Below are positions 45,740-54,685 of a stretch of 64,000 nt of DNA, one piece after another; positions within the stretch are counted from its first letter, which is position 1, and each line of letters opens with the position of its first letter. The translations under genes and the position numbers were made by a program. This DNA is from Azoarcus sp. DD4. Lineage in GTDB: Bacteria > Pseudomonadota > Gammaproteobacteria > Burkholderiales > Rhodocyclaceae. The notes under the pieces are model-generated. The model saw only the letters and a program-made list of their open reading frames with translations. It ran no database searches and was not told the origin of the DNA. The stretch lies in NCBI RefSeq assembly GCF_006496635.1, contig NZ_CP022958.1:372001-436000 (forward strand), read 5' to 3'.

Positions 45740-46210
45740 CCGCTGGGGTCCGGTGGGAGGTCCTGGTTCGACCGCCGTGACGCATGCGCGGTTCGGCCAT
45801 GGTCATCCACGCGCGCAGCGCGGGAGCCGGGTACCCTGATTCAGCGGGCATCCCATCGATCCATCGTCACCGATGGCGTGCTCGCAGCCGCTGTTGGCGC
45901 CGCTCTCGATTGCGATCCTGCTTCTGTTCGGACCTCCCTGCCGTCGGGCCGGCTGGTGGCATCGTGGTGCCCCTCCGCCGATCCGGGGAGATCCGATGTC
46001 GTAGCCGCCCGATACCCATTTCACACAAGGCGATGAAATCGGCTTATCAATCCGTGATGAGTGGCATAGCATTCCGGCATCGAAATATCGCCGGCACCCG
46101 CGCACCGTCAGATGTTTATCCGGCAGACAGTGACCAGACCACGGCCGTCCCTCAGCAAGGAAGGACCGCCAGCGGCGCGGCCGTGCGATGAATGACCGGT
46201 GTGCCCGGCC
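45740..46210. other. Gene-poor gap
   Basis: About 470 bp between divergent genes in which I see no convincing gene, RNA or repeat. A 43-codon ATG frame at 45873-46004 has a hydrophobic start but no recognisable family and no ribosome-binding site. AT content rises near 46015-46090, which may hold the promoter for the downstream gene. Confidence 0.5.
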
Positions 46211-46750
46211 ATGAAACACAACGCACTCGCCATCCTGCTGACCGTCGCGCTCGCCGGCCTGCTCGGCGCAGGCCTGTGGTGGGACGCGCAGCGCAAACCC
46301 GTTGCGGTGCTGCCGGCCCCGACTGCAGCCGCGCCGACTGGTGGAACGGCAGTCCCGCAGGCTGTGCCGCGTCCTGTACCCGGCGCCAATGCACTTGTGC
46401 GCTGCGAGCACGCGGGCAAGGTCACCTACCAGGCCGCACCGTGCCCGAGCGGCGCACGGCAGGGCGAGCTTGCCGGCGGCACTTTCAGCATCGTCAATCC
46501 GCCCAAGGTCGTCCTCCCCCCGCCTGCGCCGGCCACCGCTACTGCGCGCGAGGGCGGCACGGTGGGCCTGATCGCACGGAACCCAAGCCCTGGGGAATTG
46601 AACGCAGGCCGGTGCGAATTGCTGGAGCGCGATATCGACCGGATCGACGAGGCCGCGCGCCGGGGCGGAAGCTCGCAGTATCAGGAGTGGCTGCGGGAGC
46701 AGCGGCGGCGGGTGAAGGACGAGATGTGGCGGTTGAAGTGCGGGTTTTGA
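46211..46750 (+). CDS. DUF4124-like membrane-anchored protein
   Basis: A 179-aa protein with one N-terminal membrane helix or signal anchor (HNALAILLTVALAGLLGAGL), a Pro/Ala-rich linker, and a short module LVRCEHAGKVTYQAAPCPSG (about 60-79) typical of the DUF4124 family. The C-terminal helix (CELLERDIDRIDEAARRG to LKCGF) has two more cysteines that may pair. Start chosen as ATG at 46211; in-frame GTG at 46199 is an alternative. Function unknown, probably periplasmic. Confidence 0.75.
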   Translation: MKHNALAILLTVALAGLLGAGLWWDAQRKPVAVLPAPTAAAPTGGTAVPQAVPRPVPGANALVRCEHAGKVTYQAAPCPSGARQGELAGGTFSIVNPPKVVLPPPAPATATAREGGTVGLIARNPSPGELNAGRCELLERDIDRIDEAARRGGSSQYQEWLREQRRRVKDEMWRLKCGF

Positions 46751-46797
46751 TATCGAGGCTGCAAAAGTCGATTAGCCGACGGCAACCACCGACGCGC

Positions 46798-47118
46798 TCA
46801 AAGCCGTCGCTTGTGGTATTCCGCGACCAGGACCTGGATCTTGAGCCGGATGATGTCGGCAAGCATGCGCATCTTCCTTTCATGCTCCTGATGGGCGATG
46901 TCGTAGATCTGCTTCTTCAGCGTTTCGTTGCCTTCGTCGGGCAGGCTCAGGGTCCATTCGGTGAAGAAGGCGTCATAGCTGTCGACCGTCTTGATCAGGT
47001 CGAACCGGATCTTCTCCCGCTCCTTGTCCGGGATGCCGGCCAGGGCCTTGTCGATGACGGCTTCGAGGTCCGAGCTTTGCTGCTTGTTCTGGACCGGGAA
47101 CTGGATGACTTCGGACAT
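46798..47118 (-). CDS. Conserved hypothetical helical protein, 106 aa
   Basis: Starts MSEVIQFPVQNKQQSSDLEAV and is almost wholly charged helix (IPDKEREKIRFDLIKTV; HQEHERKMRMLADIIRLKI). No domain is recognised and no signal peptide is seen. ATG at 47118 has AGGAACCC upstream, a moderate ribosome-binding site. It is convergent with the DUF4124-like gene. Confidence 0.65.
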   Translation of the reverse strand: MSEVIQFPVQNKQQSSDLEAVIDKALAGIPDKEREKIRFDLIKTVDSYDAFFTEWTLSLPDEGNETLKKQIYDIAHQEHERKMRMLADIIRLKIQVLVAEYHKRRL

Positions 47119-47343
47119 GGGTTCCTCATTGACTGCGTGCAGGCATGACCGGCATCCGAATCAATTTTCGCGCCAATCGGCAAGTTGCTGATTTCGTTGG
47201 CAGGACAGAAGTGTGATGTGTCGTTCGTGACAAAGTCGCGCCTTGCGGATGTCGCAGAGGCCCCGAGATCGGGAGCGGAGGGGCACGCAGGTGAAGCGCT
47301 TCAGCGGTAAGGAAGTTGCAGTGCGGCTGCGTGCACCTGGGCC

Positions 47344-47895
47344 TCAGCCTGTCGTCACCCCGAAGCGTCGTTCCGCGTCCGCGAAGATGCGCTTGACCCT
47401 CTCGACGTCCCAGGCCTCCTCGGCCAGCGTTTCATGATCCCACTGGCTGCGCGGTTGTTCCGGCGCGAAGAAGTCGCCGCCATACACATGGATGGCGAGG
47501 GTCATCCTGCCGATGGGGTTGAGGACAGAGTGGATGGCATCGGGCGCGAGAGTGACCACGTCGCGCGCGCCCAGCGACGCGGCGCCGACGGCCTCGATGG
47601 ACGCTGCCTTGCGGCGCCAGAAGACGTTGTCTTCGCGTCCGTCGTAGATGCCGACCACCGAGTACATCTGGTGGTTGTGGGGCATCAGGCTCATGCACGG
47701 TGCCCACACGAAGTGGATGATGGTGAGCGTCTTCGAGCGGTACAGGGGCGTGAGGCCGGCGTGGGTCGGCGGGCCGAGTTCGGCTGCGATGCGCGTGGGG
47801 TCGGAGACCGCCTCGGCGACGAGTTCGCGTATTGCAGCCTGCCCTTCGGCAGCGGCGGCGATGCAGTTCTGGATGAAGTCTTGCCTGTCGAACAT
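47344..47895 (-). CDS. Cupin-fold predicted metal-dependent enzyme
   Basis: A 183-aa double-stranded beta-helix protein. HNHQMYSVVGIYDGREDNVF (HxH and Glu of cupin box 1, about 74-90) and LAPDAIHSVLNP (His of box 2) give a complete 3-His/Glu-type metal site, as in cysteine-dioxygenase-like cupins. It is likely a small-molecule oxygenase or sensor. No operon partner: the neighbours are over 100 bp away. Confidence 0.75.
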   Translation of the reverse strand: MFDRQDFIQNCIAAAAEGQAAIRELVAEAVSDPTRIAAELGPPTHAGLTPLYRSKTLTIIHFVWAPCMSLMPHNHQMYSVVGIYDGREDNVFWRRKAASIEAVGAASLGARDVVTLAPDAIHSVLNPIGRMTLAIHVYGGDFFAPEQPRSQWDHETLAEEAWDVERVKRIFADAERRFGVTTG

Positions 47896-48001
47896 GGCTT
47901 ACCTCGCTCGGTCGGGCTGGGAGGTAAGTGAAGAATAGTCTTGCGCGGGCGATGGTGCCGGGGGATGTGGGGGCGGCGCCCGATGGGCGCCCCGAGGCGG
48001 G

Positions 48002-48874
48002 CTACAGCTCGTCCAGCCCCTCGTGCAGCCGTTCGGCGGCGCGCAGGCGATTGCCCGCCAGCACCTCCGGCCGCTGCGCCAGCGCCGACACCAGCAGGTT
48101 GAGCACGCTCATCGCCGCGGCGTAGGAGTCGAAGCGGCCCGATCCGCTGGTCTCGCAGGCGATGCGCCAGTTGGCGTCGACGTCTTTCGCCGGGGTGGCG
48201 GCGTCGGTCAGCACCAGCACCGGGATGCCGGCCTTTTTCGCCAGGCGGGCGATCTGCGCGACGATGGGCACGCGGCGGCGGAAGGCGAGGATCACCAGCA
48301 TGTCGTCGGCGCCGAAGCCGGCGAGGTCTTCGCCCACGGTCTGGCCGGCCTGCGGCAGCAGGGCGACATGGTCCTTGAGCAGCACCAGCTGGCGGGCGAA
48401 GTACTGCGCCAGCGCATGGCTGTTGCGGTAGCCGACCACGCCGACGCGGCGCGCGCGGGCCAGCGTGGCGACGGCGGGTTCGACCACGCCGGCGGCGAGC
48501 TTCTCGAAGGTGAGGGCGAGGTTCTGCAGGTCGCGCCGCAGATGCTCGCCGAAGGCGTCGTCCGAGGTGGCGGAAAGGTCGGTTGCCACCTGGAAGGCAG
48601 GCGCACCCCAGCGTTGGGCCTCGCGCGCTTCGCGCCGCGCGGTGGCGAAGCCGTCGTAGCCCAGGCGCTGGATGAAGCGCGTCACCGCCGCCTTGGAGCT
48701 GCCGGCGATCTCCGCCAGCTCGGTGGCGGAGTGGGTGGCGAGCAGCGCTGGCTGAGCGGCGAGCAGTTCCGCCAGCTTGCGCTCGGAATCGGGCAGCGCC
48801 TCGGTGAGCGCTTCGATGCGTTCGTCGATCGGCTTGAAGCCCTTGCTGCGCTTGATGGCGGTGCTCCCGTTCAT
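48002..48874 (-). CDS. MurR/RpiR-family transcriptional regulator
   Basis: A 290-aa regulator. The N-terminal HTH_6 domain (about 20-95) includes ATHSATELAEIAGSSKAAVTR; a SIS domain follows (about 130-270; VGVVGYRNSHALAQYFARQL, DDMLVILAFRRRVP). The usual serine-rich sugar-phosphate loop of SIS domains reads LAFRRRVP here, so the ligand is probably not a phosphosugar. It is the last gene of the TRAP-carbamoylase operon and likely controls it. Confidence 0.88.
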   Translation of the reverse strand: MNGSTAIKRSKGFKPIDERIEALTEALPDSERKLAELLAAQPALLATHSATELAEIAGSSKAAVTRFIQRLGYDGFATARREAREAQRWGAPAFQVATDLSATSDDAFGEHLRRDLQNLALTFEKLAAGVVEPAVATLARARRVGVVGYRNSHALAQYFARQLVLLKDHVALLPQAGQTVGEDLAGFGADDMLVILAFRRRVPIVAQIARLAKKAGIPVLVLTDAATPAKDVDANWRIACETSGSGRFDSYAAAMSVLNLLVSALAQRPEVLAGNRLRAAERLHEGLDEL

Positions 48875-48886
48875 GATGGTGCCCGA

Positions 48887-49837
48887 TCAGTGCGCCGGTT
48901 CGACCGGGCCCTTGGTGTCGACGATCAGGCGGTAGGTTTCCGGCTCGCGGTGCAGGCCGAAGTTGAAGACATTGTCCTTGAGCTCGCGGCAGCGGTCGAG
49001 GTCGCATTCCGCGGTCACCAGCTCGTCCTCCACCGTCGAGCACATCGCCACGATCTCGCCGGTGGGGGCGATGATGCAGCTCTGGCCGAGCAGGTCGCAG
49101 CCTTCTTCCTTGCCTGCCTTGGCGATGCCGACGATCCACATGCCGTTCTGGTAGGCGCCGGCCTGCAGCACCAGGTGGTTGTGGAAGCCCTGCAGGTGGT
49201 CGTGCTCCGGCACCGGCGGGTAGTGGATGGGGGTGTTGTAGCCGATGAAGGCCATCTCCACGCCCTGCAGGCCGAGCACGCGGTAGGTTTCGGGCCAGCG
49301 GCGGTCGTTGCACAGCGCCATGCCGAGGATGCCCCGGTGCGCGCCGACCTGGGTGCGCCAGGCGCCGAAGCCGAGGTTGCCGCGTTCGAAATAGCGCTTT
49401 TCCAGATGCTGGAAGGCGCGCCAGGGTTCGTGCTCGCGGTGGCCGGGCAGATGCACCTTGCGGTACTTGCCGACGATGGCGCCGGTCTTGTCCACCAGGA
49501 TGGCGGTGTTGTAGCGATGCACACCGTCGGCTTCCTGCGCCAGTTCGGCGTAGCCGAGGTAGAAGCCGATGCCGAGCTTCTTCGCTTCCTCGAACAGCGG
49601 CAGGGTGTCGGGGCCGGGCATCTCGCGTTCGAACCAGGCGTCGATGTCGGTCTGGTCCTCGAAGTACCAGCGCGGGAAGAAGGTGGTGAGCGCCAGCTCG
49701 GGGAAGGCGACGGTGTCGCAGCCGCGCGCCTTGGCCTGGCGCATCAGCTCGATCATGCGGGCGACCACCTGGCGGCGGGTGTCGGAACGGGCGATCGGGC
49801 CGAGCTGGGCGGCGCCGACTAGGGTCTTGCGGCTCAT
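48887..49837 (-). CDS. Nitrilase-superfamily N-carbamoyl-D-amino-acid hydrolase-like enzyme
   Basis: A 316-aa C-N hydrolase with triad Glu47 (FPELALTT), Lys127 (KYRKVHLPG) and Cys176 (ALCNDRRWPE). Size, triad spacing and HREHEPWRAFQHLEKRYF match N-carbamoyl-D-amino acid hydrolases, which release CO2 and ammonia from a ureido acid. The start ATG at 49837 overlaps the upstream stop by 4 bp. No hydantoinase gene is in the window, so the natural substrate may be a ureido compound taken up directly. Confidence 0.85.
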   Translation of the reverse strand: MSRKTLVGAAQLGPIARSDTRRQVVARMIELMRQAKARGCDTVAFPELALTTFFPRWYFEDQTDIDAWFEREMPGPDTLPLFEEAKKLGIGFYLGYAELAQEADGVHRYNTAILVDKTGAIVGKYRKVHLPGHREHEPWRAFQHLEKRYFERGNLGFGAWRTQVGAHRGILGMALCNDRRWPETYRVLGLQGVEMAFIGYNTPIHYPPVPEHDHLQGFHNHLVLQAGAYQNGMWIVGIAKAGKEEGCDLLGQSCIIAPTGEIVAMCSTVEDELVTAECDLDRCRELKDNVFNFGLHREPETYRLIVDTKGPVEPAH

Positions 49838-51087
49838 GGGTGTTCTCCTGCGGGTTGGGTGCCGCCGGCCAGTTCGGTGAGAACGGCGAGCAGTACCTGG
49901 GCGCCGGCTTCGATGTGGCGGGCGTGGGTGTATTCGCGGACGTTGTGGCTGATGCCGTCCACGCTGGGGACGAAGATCATCGCGGTGGGGCAGACGGCGG
50001 CCAGCATCTGGGCGTCGTGGCCGGCGCCGCTGGGCATGCGCCGGGTGGCGAGGCCGAGGGCGCGGGCGTGGGTTTCGATGCGGTCGCACATGGCGGGGTC
50101 GAAGCGCACCGGCGCGAAGCGTGCCAGTTTGCGGGTGGAGATCTCCACCTTCTCGGCGTCGCGCAGCGCGTCCAGATGGGCGGCGAGCCGGGCTTCGGCG
50201 ATGCGCAGGCGTTCTTCGTCGGTGTTGCGCAGGTCGACGGTGAGCACGGCACGGTTGGGCACCACGTTCACCAGATTGGGGAAGAATTCGATGCGGCCGA
50301 CGGTGGCGACCTGGTCGCCGCCCAGTTCCTGTGCCAGCTCGCGCACGAAATTGATGATGGAACCGGCGGCCCAGCCGGCGTCGCGGCGCAGGGCCATCGG
50401 CGTGGTGCCGGCGTGGTTGGAGGTGCCGCGGATTTCGATCTCGGTCCACGAGATGCCCTGCACCGATTCGACCACGCCGATGTCCAGCCCTTCGCGGTCG
50501 AGCACCGGGCCCTGCTCCACATGCAGCTCGACGAAGGCGCGCGGCGCGGCGGCCGGCACCGGCGCCGGGCCGGCGTAGCCGATGCGGGCGAGTTCCGCGC
50601 CCACGCTGGCGCCGTCGATGCCGGTGGTGGCGAGCGCCGCGTCGAGCGCAAGGCCGCCGGTGTAGACCAGGCTGCCGAGCATGTCGGGTGCGAAGCGGGC
50701 ACCTTCCTCGTTGGTGAAGAAGGCCACCGCCAGCGGGTGCTCGGTACTGAGGCCACCCTCGTTGAGCGCGGCCACCACTTCGAGGCCGGCGAGCACGCCG
50801 TAGTTGCCATCGAAGCGGCCGCCGGTGCGCACGGTGTCGATGTGCGAGCCGGTCATCACCGCCGGGCCATCGACGCGGCCGGCGCGCAGGCCGACCACGT
50901 TGCCGATGGCGTCCACCGTGACCGCGAGGCCGAGTTCGCGCATCCAGCCGCAGACCAGGTCGCGGCCGGCTCGGTCGGCATCGCTCAGCGCCAGCCGGGC
51001 GCAGCCGCCGCCGTCGATGGCGCCGACCTCGGCCAGCGCGGCGATGCGTCGCTGCAGGCGCTCGCCGTTGATGCGGGCGCTGCTCAT
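49834..51087 (-). CDS. M20-family Zn-dependent amidohydrolase (N-carbamoyl-L-amino-acid hydrolase/allantoate amidohydrolase-like)
   Basis: A 417-aa bimetallic hydrolase. Metal ligands are in GSHIDTVRTGGRFDGNYGVLAG, FFTNEEGARF, LHVEQGP and SHNVREYT; GTSNHAGTTPM is the substrate/dimer loop. This family hydrolyses N-carbamoyl-L-amino acids, ureidoglycolate or allantoate. The start ATG at 51087 overlaps the upstream gene by 4 bp. Paired with a D-type carbamoylase, it suggests either both enantiomers or two successive C-N cleavages. Confidence 0.88.
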   Translation of the reverse strand: MSSARINGERLQRRIAALAEVGAIDGGGCARLALSDADRAGRDLVCGWMRELGLAVTVDAIGNVVGLRAGRVDGPAVMTGSHIDTVRTGGRFDGNYGVLAGLEVVAALNEGGLSTEHPLAVAFFTNEEGARFAPDMLGSLVYTGGLALDAALATTGIDGASVGAELARIGYAGPAPVPAAAPRAFVELHVEQGPVLDREGLDIGVVESVQGISWTEIEIRGTSNHAGTTPMALRRDAGWAAGSIINFVRELAQELGGDQVATVGRIEFFPNLVNVVPNRAVLTVDLRNTDEERLRIAEARLAAHLDALRDAEKVEISTRKLARFAPVRFDPAMCDRIETHARALGLATRRMPSGAGHDAQMLAAVCPTAMIFVPSVDGISHNVREYTHARHIEAGAQVLLAVLTELAGGTQPAGEHP

Positions 51088-52328
51088 GCCGCGCCCCGTT
51101 CGACCGCCTCGGCGCTGCGCCCGACCAGCTGTTCGTACAGCGCCGGGTCGGTGGCGCCTTCGCTGCCGAAGAACAGCACCCGGCTGTCCGGGCCGAGGCC
51201 GAGCGCGGCGGCGGTGTCGGGGCGGGCGGCGGCCATCAGCATGCCGGCCAGTCCGGCCACCGCGGATTCGCCGGCCACCACCGGAGTGTCGCCGTAGGGC
51301 GCGTCGGCCAGCAGGCGCATGCAGGTCACCGCGGAGGAATCCGGCACGGTGAGGAAGTCGGCGGCGCCGGCTTCGAGCACGTCCCAGGCGATCAGCGAGA
51401 CTTCGCCGCAGGCCAGGCCCGCCATCAGGGTGTCGAGATCGCCATGCACCGCAGTGGGCGCGCCGGCCAGCGCCGAGGCGTAGAGGCAGGCGGCCTTGTC
51501 GGGCTCGACCAGCACCAGCCGGCCGCGGGCGTCGCCGAGGCGTTCCCACATCTGCGCGCAGACGGCGGCGGCGAAACCGCCGACGCCGCCCTGGACGAAC
51601 ACATGGGTAGGCGGCGCGGCTTCCGGCCACTGGCGCAGCGCCTCCTCGACCATCACCGAGTAGCCCTGCATCACGTCGCGCGGCACGTCGGTGTAGCCGG
51701 GATAGGAGGTGTCGGAGACGATGAACCAGCCGTTTTCCTTCGCCGCGGCGTCGGCGGCGCGCACCGCGTCGTCGTAGTTGCCGGCGGTGCGCACCACCTC
51801 GGCGCCGTAGCGGGCGATGGCGGCGCGGCGGCCTTCGGACACGGTGGCGTGGATGTAGATCACGCACTGGCAGCCGAACATCTGCGCGCCCCAGGCCACC
51901 GAACGGCCGTGGTTGCCGTCGGTGGCGCAGGCCACGGTGATGTTGCCGACGATGTCGCGGAAGCGGCCTTCGAGCAGGTCGCGGCTGCTGGCCTGCTGGC
52001 CGCTGCGGCGGGCGATCTCCTTCTTCAGCAGGCGCAGCACCGCGTAGGCGCCGCCGAGCGCCTTGAAGCTGCCCAGCCCGAAGCGCCCGGCCTCCTGCTT
52101 GTAGTGGATGGCGCCGACGCCGGCGGCGCGTGCCAGGCCGGGCAGGGCGATCAGCGGCGTGGGCGCGTAGCCCGGCCAGTCGGCAATTTCGGTCATCGCC
52201 TCGGCATGGGCGGCGAGGCTGAGGATGGGCTTGAGGCGGTCGGGGTAGGCGCCCGTCGCCGGGCGGCCGCTGCAGTGGGCCAGCGGCAGCGTGGCGAGGG
52301 TGTCGAGCAGGGCGGTGGCGTCGTGCAT
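51084..52328 (-). CDS. Diaminopropionate ammonia-lyase-like PLP enzyme
   Basis: A 414-aa fold-type II PLP enzyme. The Schiff-base lysine is Lys89 in RFGLGSFKALGGAYA; ATDGNHGRSVAWGA binds PLP and provides one catalytic Asp; DTSYPGYTDVPRDVMQGY supplies the second acidic residue of the family. E. coli YgeX removes both amino groups from 2,3-diaminopropionate to give pyruvate. Its place between transporter and carbamoylase genes suggests the end product of decarbamoylation is a diamino acid or related beta-substituted amino acid. Confidence 0.87.
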   Translation of the reverse strand: MHDATALLDTLATLPLAHCSGRPATGAYPDRLKPILSLAAHAEAMTEIADWPGYAPTPLIALPGLARAAGVGAIHYKQEAGRFGLGSFKALGGAYAVLRLLKKEIARRSGQQASSRDLLEGRFRDIVGNITVACATDGNHGRSVAWGAQMFGCQCVIYIHATVSEGRRAAIARYGAEVVRTAGNYDDAVRAADAAAKENGWFIVSDTSYPGYTDVPRDVMQGYSVMVEEALRQWPEAAPPTHVFVQGGVGGFAAAVCAQMWERLGDARGRLVLVEPDKAACLYASALAGAPTAVHGDLDTLMAGLACGEVSLIAWDVLEAGAADFLTVPDSSAVTCMRLLADAPYGDTPVVAGESAVAGLAGMLMAAARPDTAAALGLGPDSRVLFFGSEGATDPALYEQLVGRSAEAVERGAA

Positions 52329-52341
52329 GTCTCGCCCGTCC

Positions 52342-53364
52342 TTACTTGGCCGCGTCCACCGCGTGCAGCAGCGCGCCGAGCATGTCCTCGCCTTCCTTGC
52401 CGAAGGTCTCGACGATGTAGCTCTTCACCGCCGGCTGGGCGGCGTCGCGGAAGGCGGCCTTCTCCTTCGGCGTGAGGGTGGTCACGGTCATGGTCTTGGC
52501 CAGCGTCGGCAGGCCCTTGTTCGACGCTTCGATGATGCGGCTGATGCCGCGGTTGGCGACGATGGCGCTCTTGGCTGCGTTCTTGACCACGGCCTGCTCG
52601 TCCGGCGTCAGGCTGTCGAAGAACTTGCGGTTGATCACCCAGACGTAGGGCGCGAACAGGTGGTCGGTGAGGGTGATGTGCTTCTGCACCTCGTTGAACT
52701 TGGCCATGGTGATGATGGGAACCGGGTTCATCTGGCCGTCGGCGACGCCGGTCTGCAGCGCGGTATAGACCTCGGCCCAGGCGATCGCCGCCGGCTGGCC
52801 GCCGAGGCTGGAGATCACCCGCTTGTGCGATTCCAGCGTCTGGGTGCGGATCTTCAGGCCCTTGAGGTCGTCCGGGGTCTTGATCGCCTTCTTCGAGTTG
52901 GTGATGGCGAAGAAGCCGCCGGAATCACCGAAGCCGAGCACTTCCATGCCGGTCTTCTTCTCGATGTCGGCGCCCAGCTTCTGGCCGAAGGGGCCGTCGA
53001 GCACGGTGTAGGTGGAGGAAATGTCGGGGAAGACGAAGGGCAGGTCGAGCACGCCTATCATCGGGTAGGCGCTGGCGAAGCCGCCCACCGAGAACACGCC
53101 CGACTGCACCAGGCCGGCCTTCACCTGCGACAGCACCTCGTTGTCCTTGCCGAGCTGGCCGTTGGGGAAGGTCTGCACCTTCACCGAGCCGCCGGTGCCG
53201 GCTTCGACCAGGTTCTTGAACACGGTGACCATCGCCCCGGTGGTGCTCTCGAAGGGGTCGTCGACGTTCAGGTGGTGCAGCTTGATGATCTTCTCCGCAT
53301 GGGCGGGGGCGACGGCGAAGGCGAGCGAGACGGCAGCGGCGGTGAGCAGGGTCTTCAGTTTCAT
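52342..53364 (-). CDS. TRAP transporter solute-binding protein DctP family
   Basis: A 340-aa periplasmic protein with a signal peptide (cleavage after APAHA, about residue 23). SVGGFASAYPMIGVLDLPFVF and LKGLKIRTQTLESHKRVI contain the conserved Arg that binds the substrate carboxylate. It delivers the substrate to DctQM encoded upstream in the same operon. The ligand is probably an amino or ureido acid by context. Confidence 0.9.
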   Translation of the reverse strand: MKLKTLLTAAAVSLAFAVAPAHAEKIIKLHHLNVDDPFESTTGAMVTVFKNLVEAGTGGSVKVQTFPNGQLGKDNEVLSQVKAGLVQSGVFSVGGFASAYPMIGVLDLPFVFPDISSTYTVLDGPFGQKLGADIEKKTGMEVLGFGDSGGFFAITNSKKAIKTPDDLKGLKIRTQTLESHKRVISSLGGQPAAIAWAEVYTALQTGVADGQMNPVPIITMAKFNEVQKHITLTDHLFAPYVWVINRKFFDSLTPDEQAVVKNAAKSAIVANRGISRIIEASNKGLPTLAKTMTVTTLTPKEKAAFRDAAQPAVKSYIVETFGKEGEDMLGALLHAVDAAK

Positions 53365-53388
53365 GGCGGGGCTCCAGGGTTTGCAGAC

Positions 53389-54675
53389 TTAGTTGACGTA
53401 ACCGAACCAGCGGGGGACGAGCAGGGTGAGGTCGGACCAGTAGGCGATCAGGAACAGGATCGCGACCTCGGCGAGGATGAAGGGGGTGAGCGCGCGGGCG
53501 ATGCGTTCGAGCTTTTCGCCGGTGACCGAGCACAGCACGAACAGGCAGGCGCCCACCGGCGGCGTCATCAGCGAGATGTTGAGCGCCAGGATGATCATGA
53601 TCCCGGCATGGACCGGCTCGATGCCCACGGCGGCGGTGAGCGGGCCGAGCACCGGGGCGAGGATGATCAGCGCGGCGGTGATGTCGAGGAACATGCCGAC
53701 GATGAGCAGCAGCGCCAGGATCATGCCGATCACGCCGGCGCGGCTGTCGGTGATGGACAGCATGGCCTGGGCGATCATCTGCGGGATCTGGTGGAAGGTC
53801 AGCCACCACGACAGGATGGAGGCGGCGGCGATGATCAGGAACACCGCGCCGGTGATGCGCGCGGTGCGGATCAGCATGATGCCGACCTGCTTGAGGTCCA
53901 GCGTGCGGTAGATGACGAAGCCGACGAACATGGCGTAGGCCACCGCGATCGACGCCGCCTCGGTGGGCGTGACCACGCCGAGCAGGATGCCGCCGAGGAT
54001 GATGGCCGGCATGGTGAGGCCGATCAGGCTGTCCTTGAAGCTCTTCAGGATGCTCGTCAGCGAGGGCCGGCCTTCGCCCTTGGGCAGGCCGAGCTTCCTG
54101 CCCAGCGCGCCGATCACCGCCATGCAGATCGCACAGATCAGCAGGCCCGGCACGATGCCGGCGGCGAACAGGCCGGCGATCGACACGCCCATGATGGAGC
54201 CGTAGATCACCATCAGGTTGGAGGGCGGGATGGTCGGCCCGATGATGGAGCCGGCGGCGGTCACCGCGCAGGCGAAGGGCTTGCTGTAGCCCTGCTTCAC
54301 CATCGCCGGCACCAGGGTGTTGCCCATCGCCGCGGCGTCCGACACCGCAGCGCCGGTCATGCCGGCGAACAGCACCGAGGCCACCATGTTGGCGTGGGCC
54401 AGGCCGCCGCGCAGATAGCCCACCAGCGACATCGCGAAGGCGACCAGGCGCTGGGTGATGCCGGAGGCGTTCATCAGCTCGCCGGCCAGGATGAAGAAGG
54501 GCATGGCCATGAAGGTGAACATGTCCAGCCCCTCGAAGTAGCGCTTGGGCGCCATCGCCAGGAAGGAGGCGTCACCCAGTTGCAGCAGGCCGATGGCGCC
54601 GGAGATGCCCAGCACCACGCCGATGGGCATGCCCAGCAGCATCAGGCCGAAGAAGGCGATTGCGACGATCCACAT
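53389..54675 (-). CDS. TRAP transporter large permease DctM family
   Basis: A 428-aa protein with about 12-13 membrane segments (MPFFILAGELMNASGIT; GAAVSDAAAMGNTLVP; GPTIPPSNLMVIYG), standard for the DctM Na+-coupled subunit. The start ATG at 54675 gives MWIVAIAFFGLMLLGMPIG, the family N-terminus. Spacing to dctQ is 10 bp. Confidence 0.92.
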   Translation of the reverse strand: MWIVAIAFFGLMLLGMPIGVVLGISGAIGLLQLGDASFLAMAPKRYFEGLDMFTFMAMPFFILAGELMNASGITQRLVAFAMSLVGYLRGGLAHANMVASVLFAGMTGAAVSDAAAMGNTLVPAMVKQGYSKPFACAVTAAGSIIGPTIPPSNLMVIYGSIMGVSIAGLFAAGIVPGLLICAICMAVIGALGRKLGLPKGEGRPSLTSILKSFKDSLIGLTMPAIILGGILLGVVTPTEAASIAVAYAMFVGFVIYRTLDLKQVGIMLIRTARITGAVFLIIAAASILSWWLTFHQIPQMIAQAMLSITDSRAGVIGMILALLLIVGMFLDITAALIILAPVLGPLTAAVGIEPVHAGIMIILALNISLMTPPVGACLFVLCSVTGEKLERIARALTPFILAEVAILFLIAYWSDLTLLVPRWFGYVN

Positions 54676-54685
54676 GGTCGGGGTC

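Noticed and set aside
45873..46004. 43-codon ATG frame in the gap before the DUF4124-like gene
   Set aside because: No ribosome-binding site, no recognisable family, and the codon pattern does not differ from noise in GC-rich DNA.
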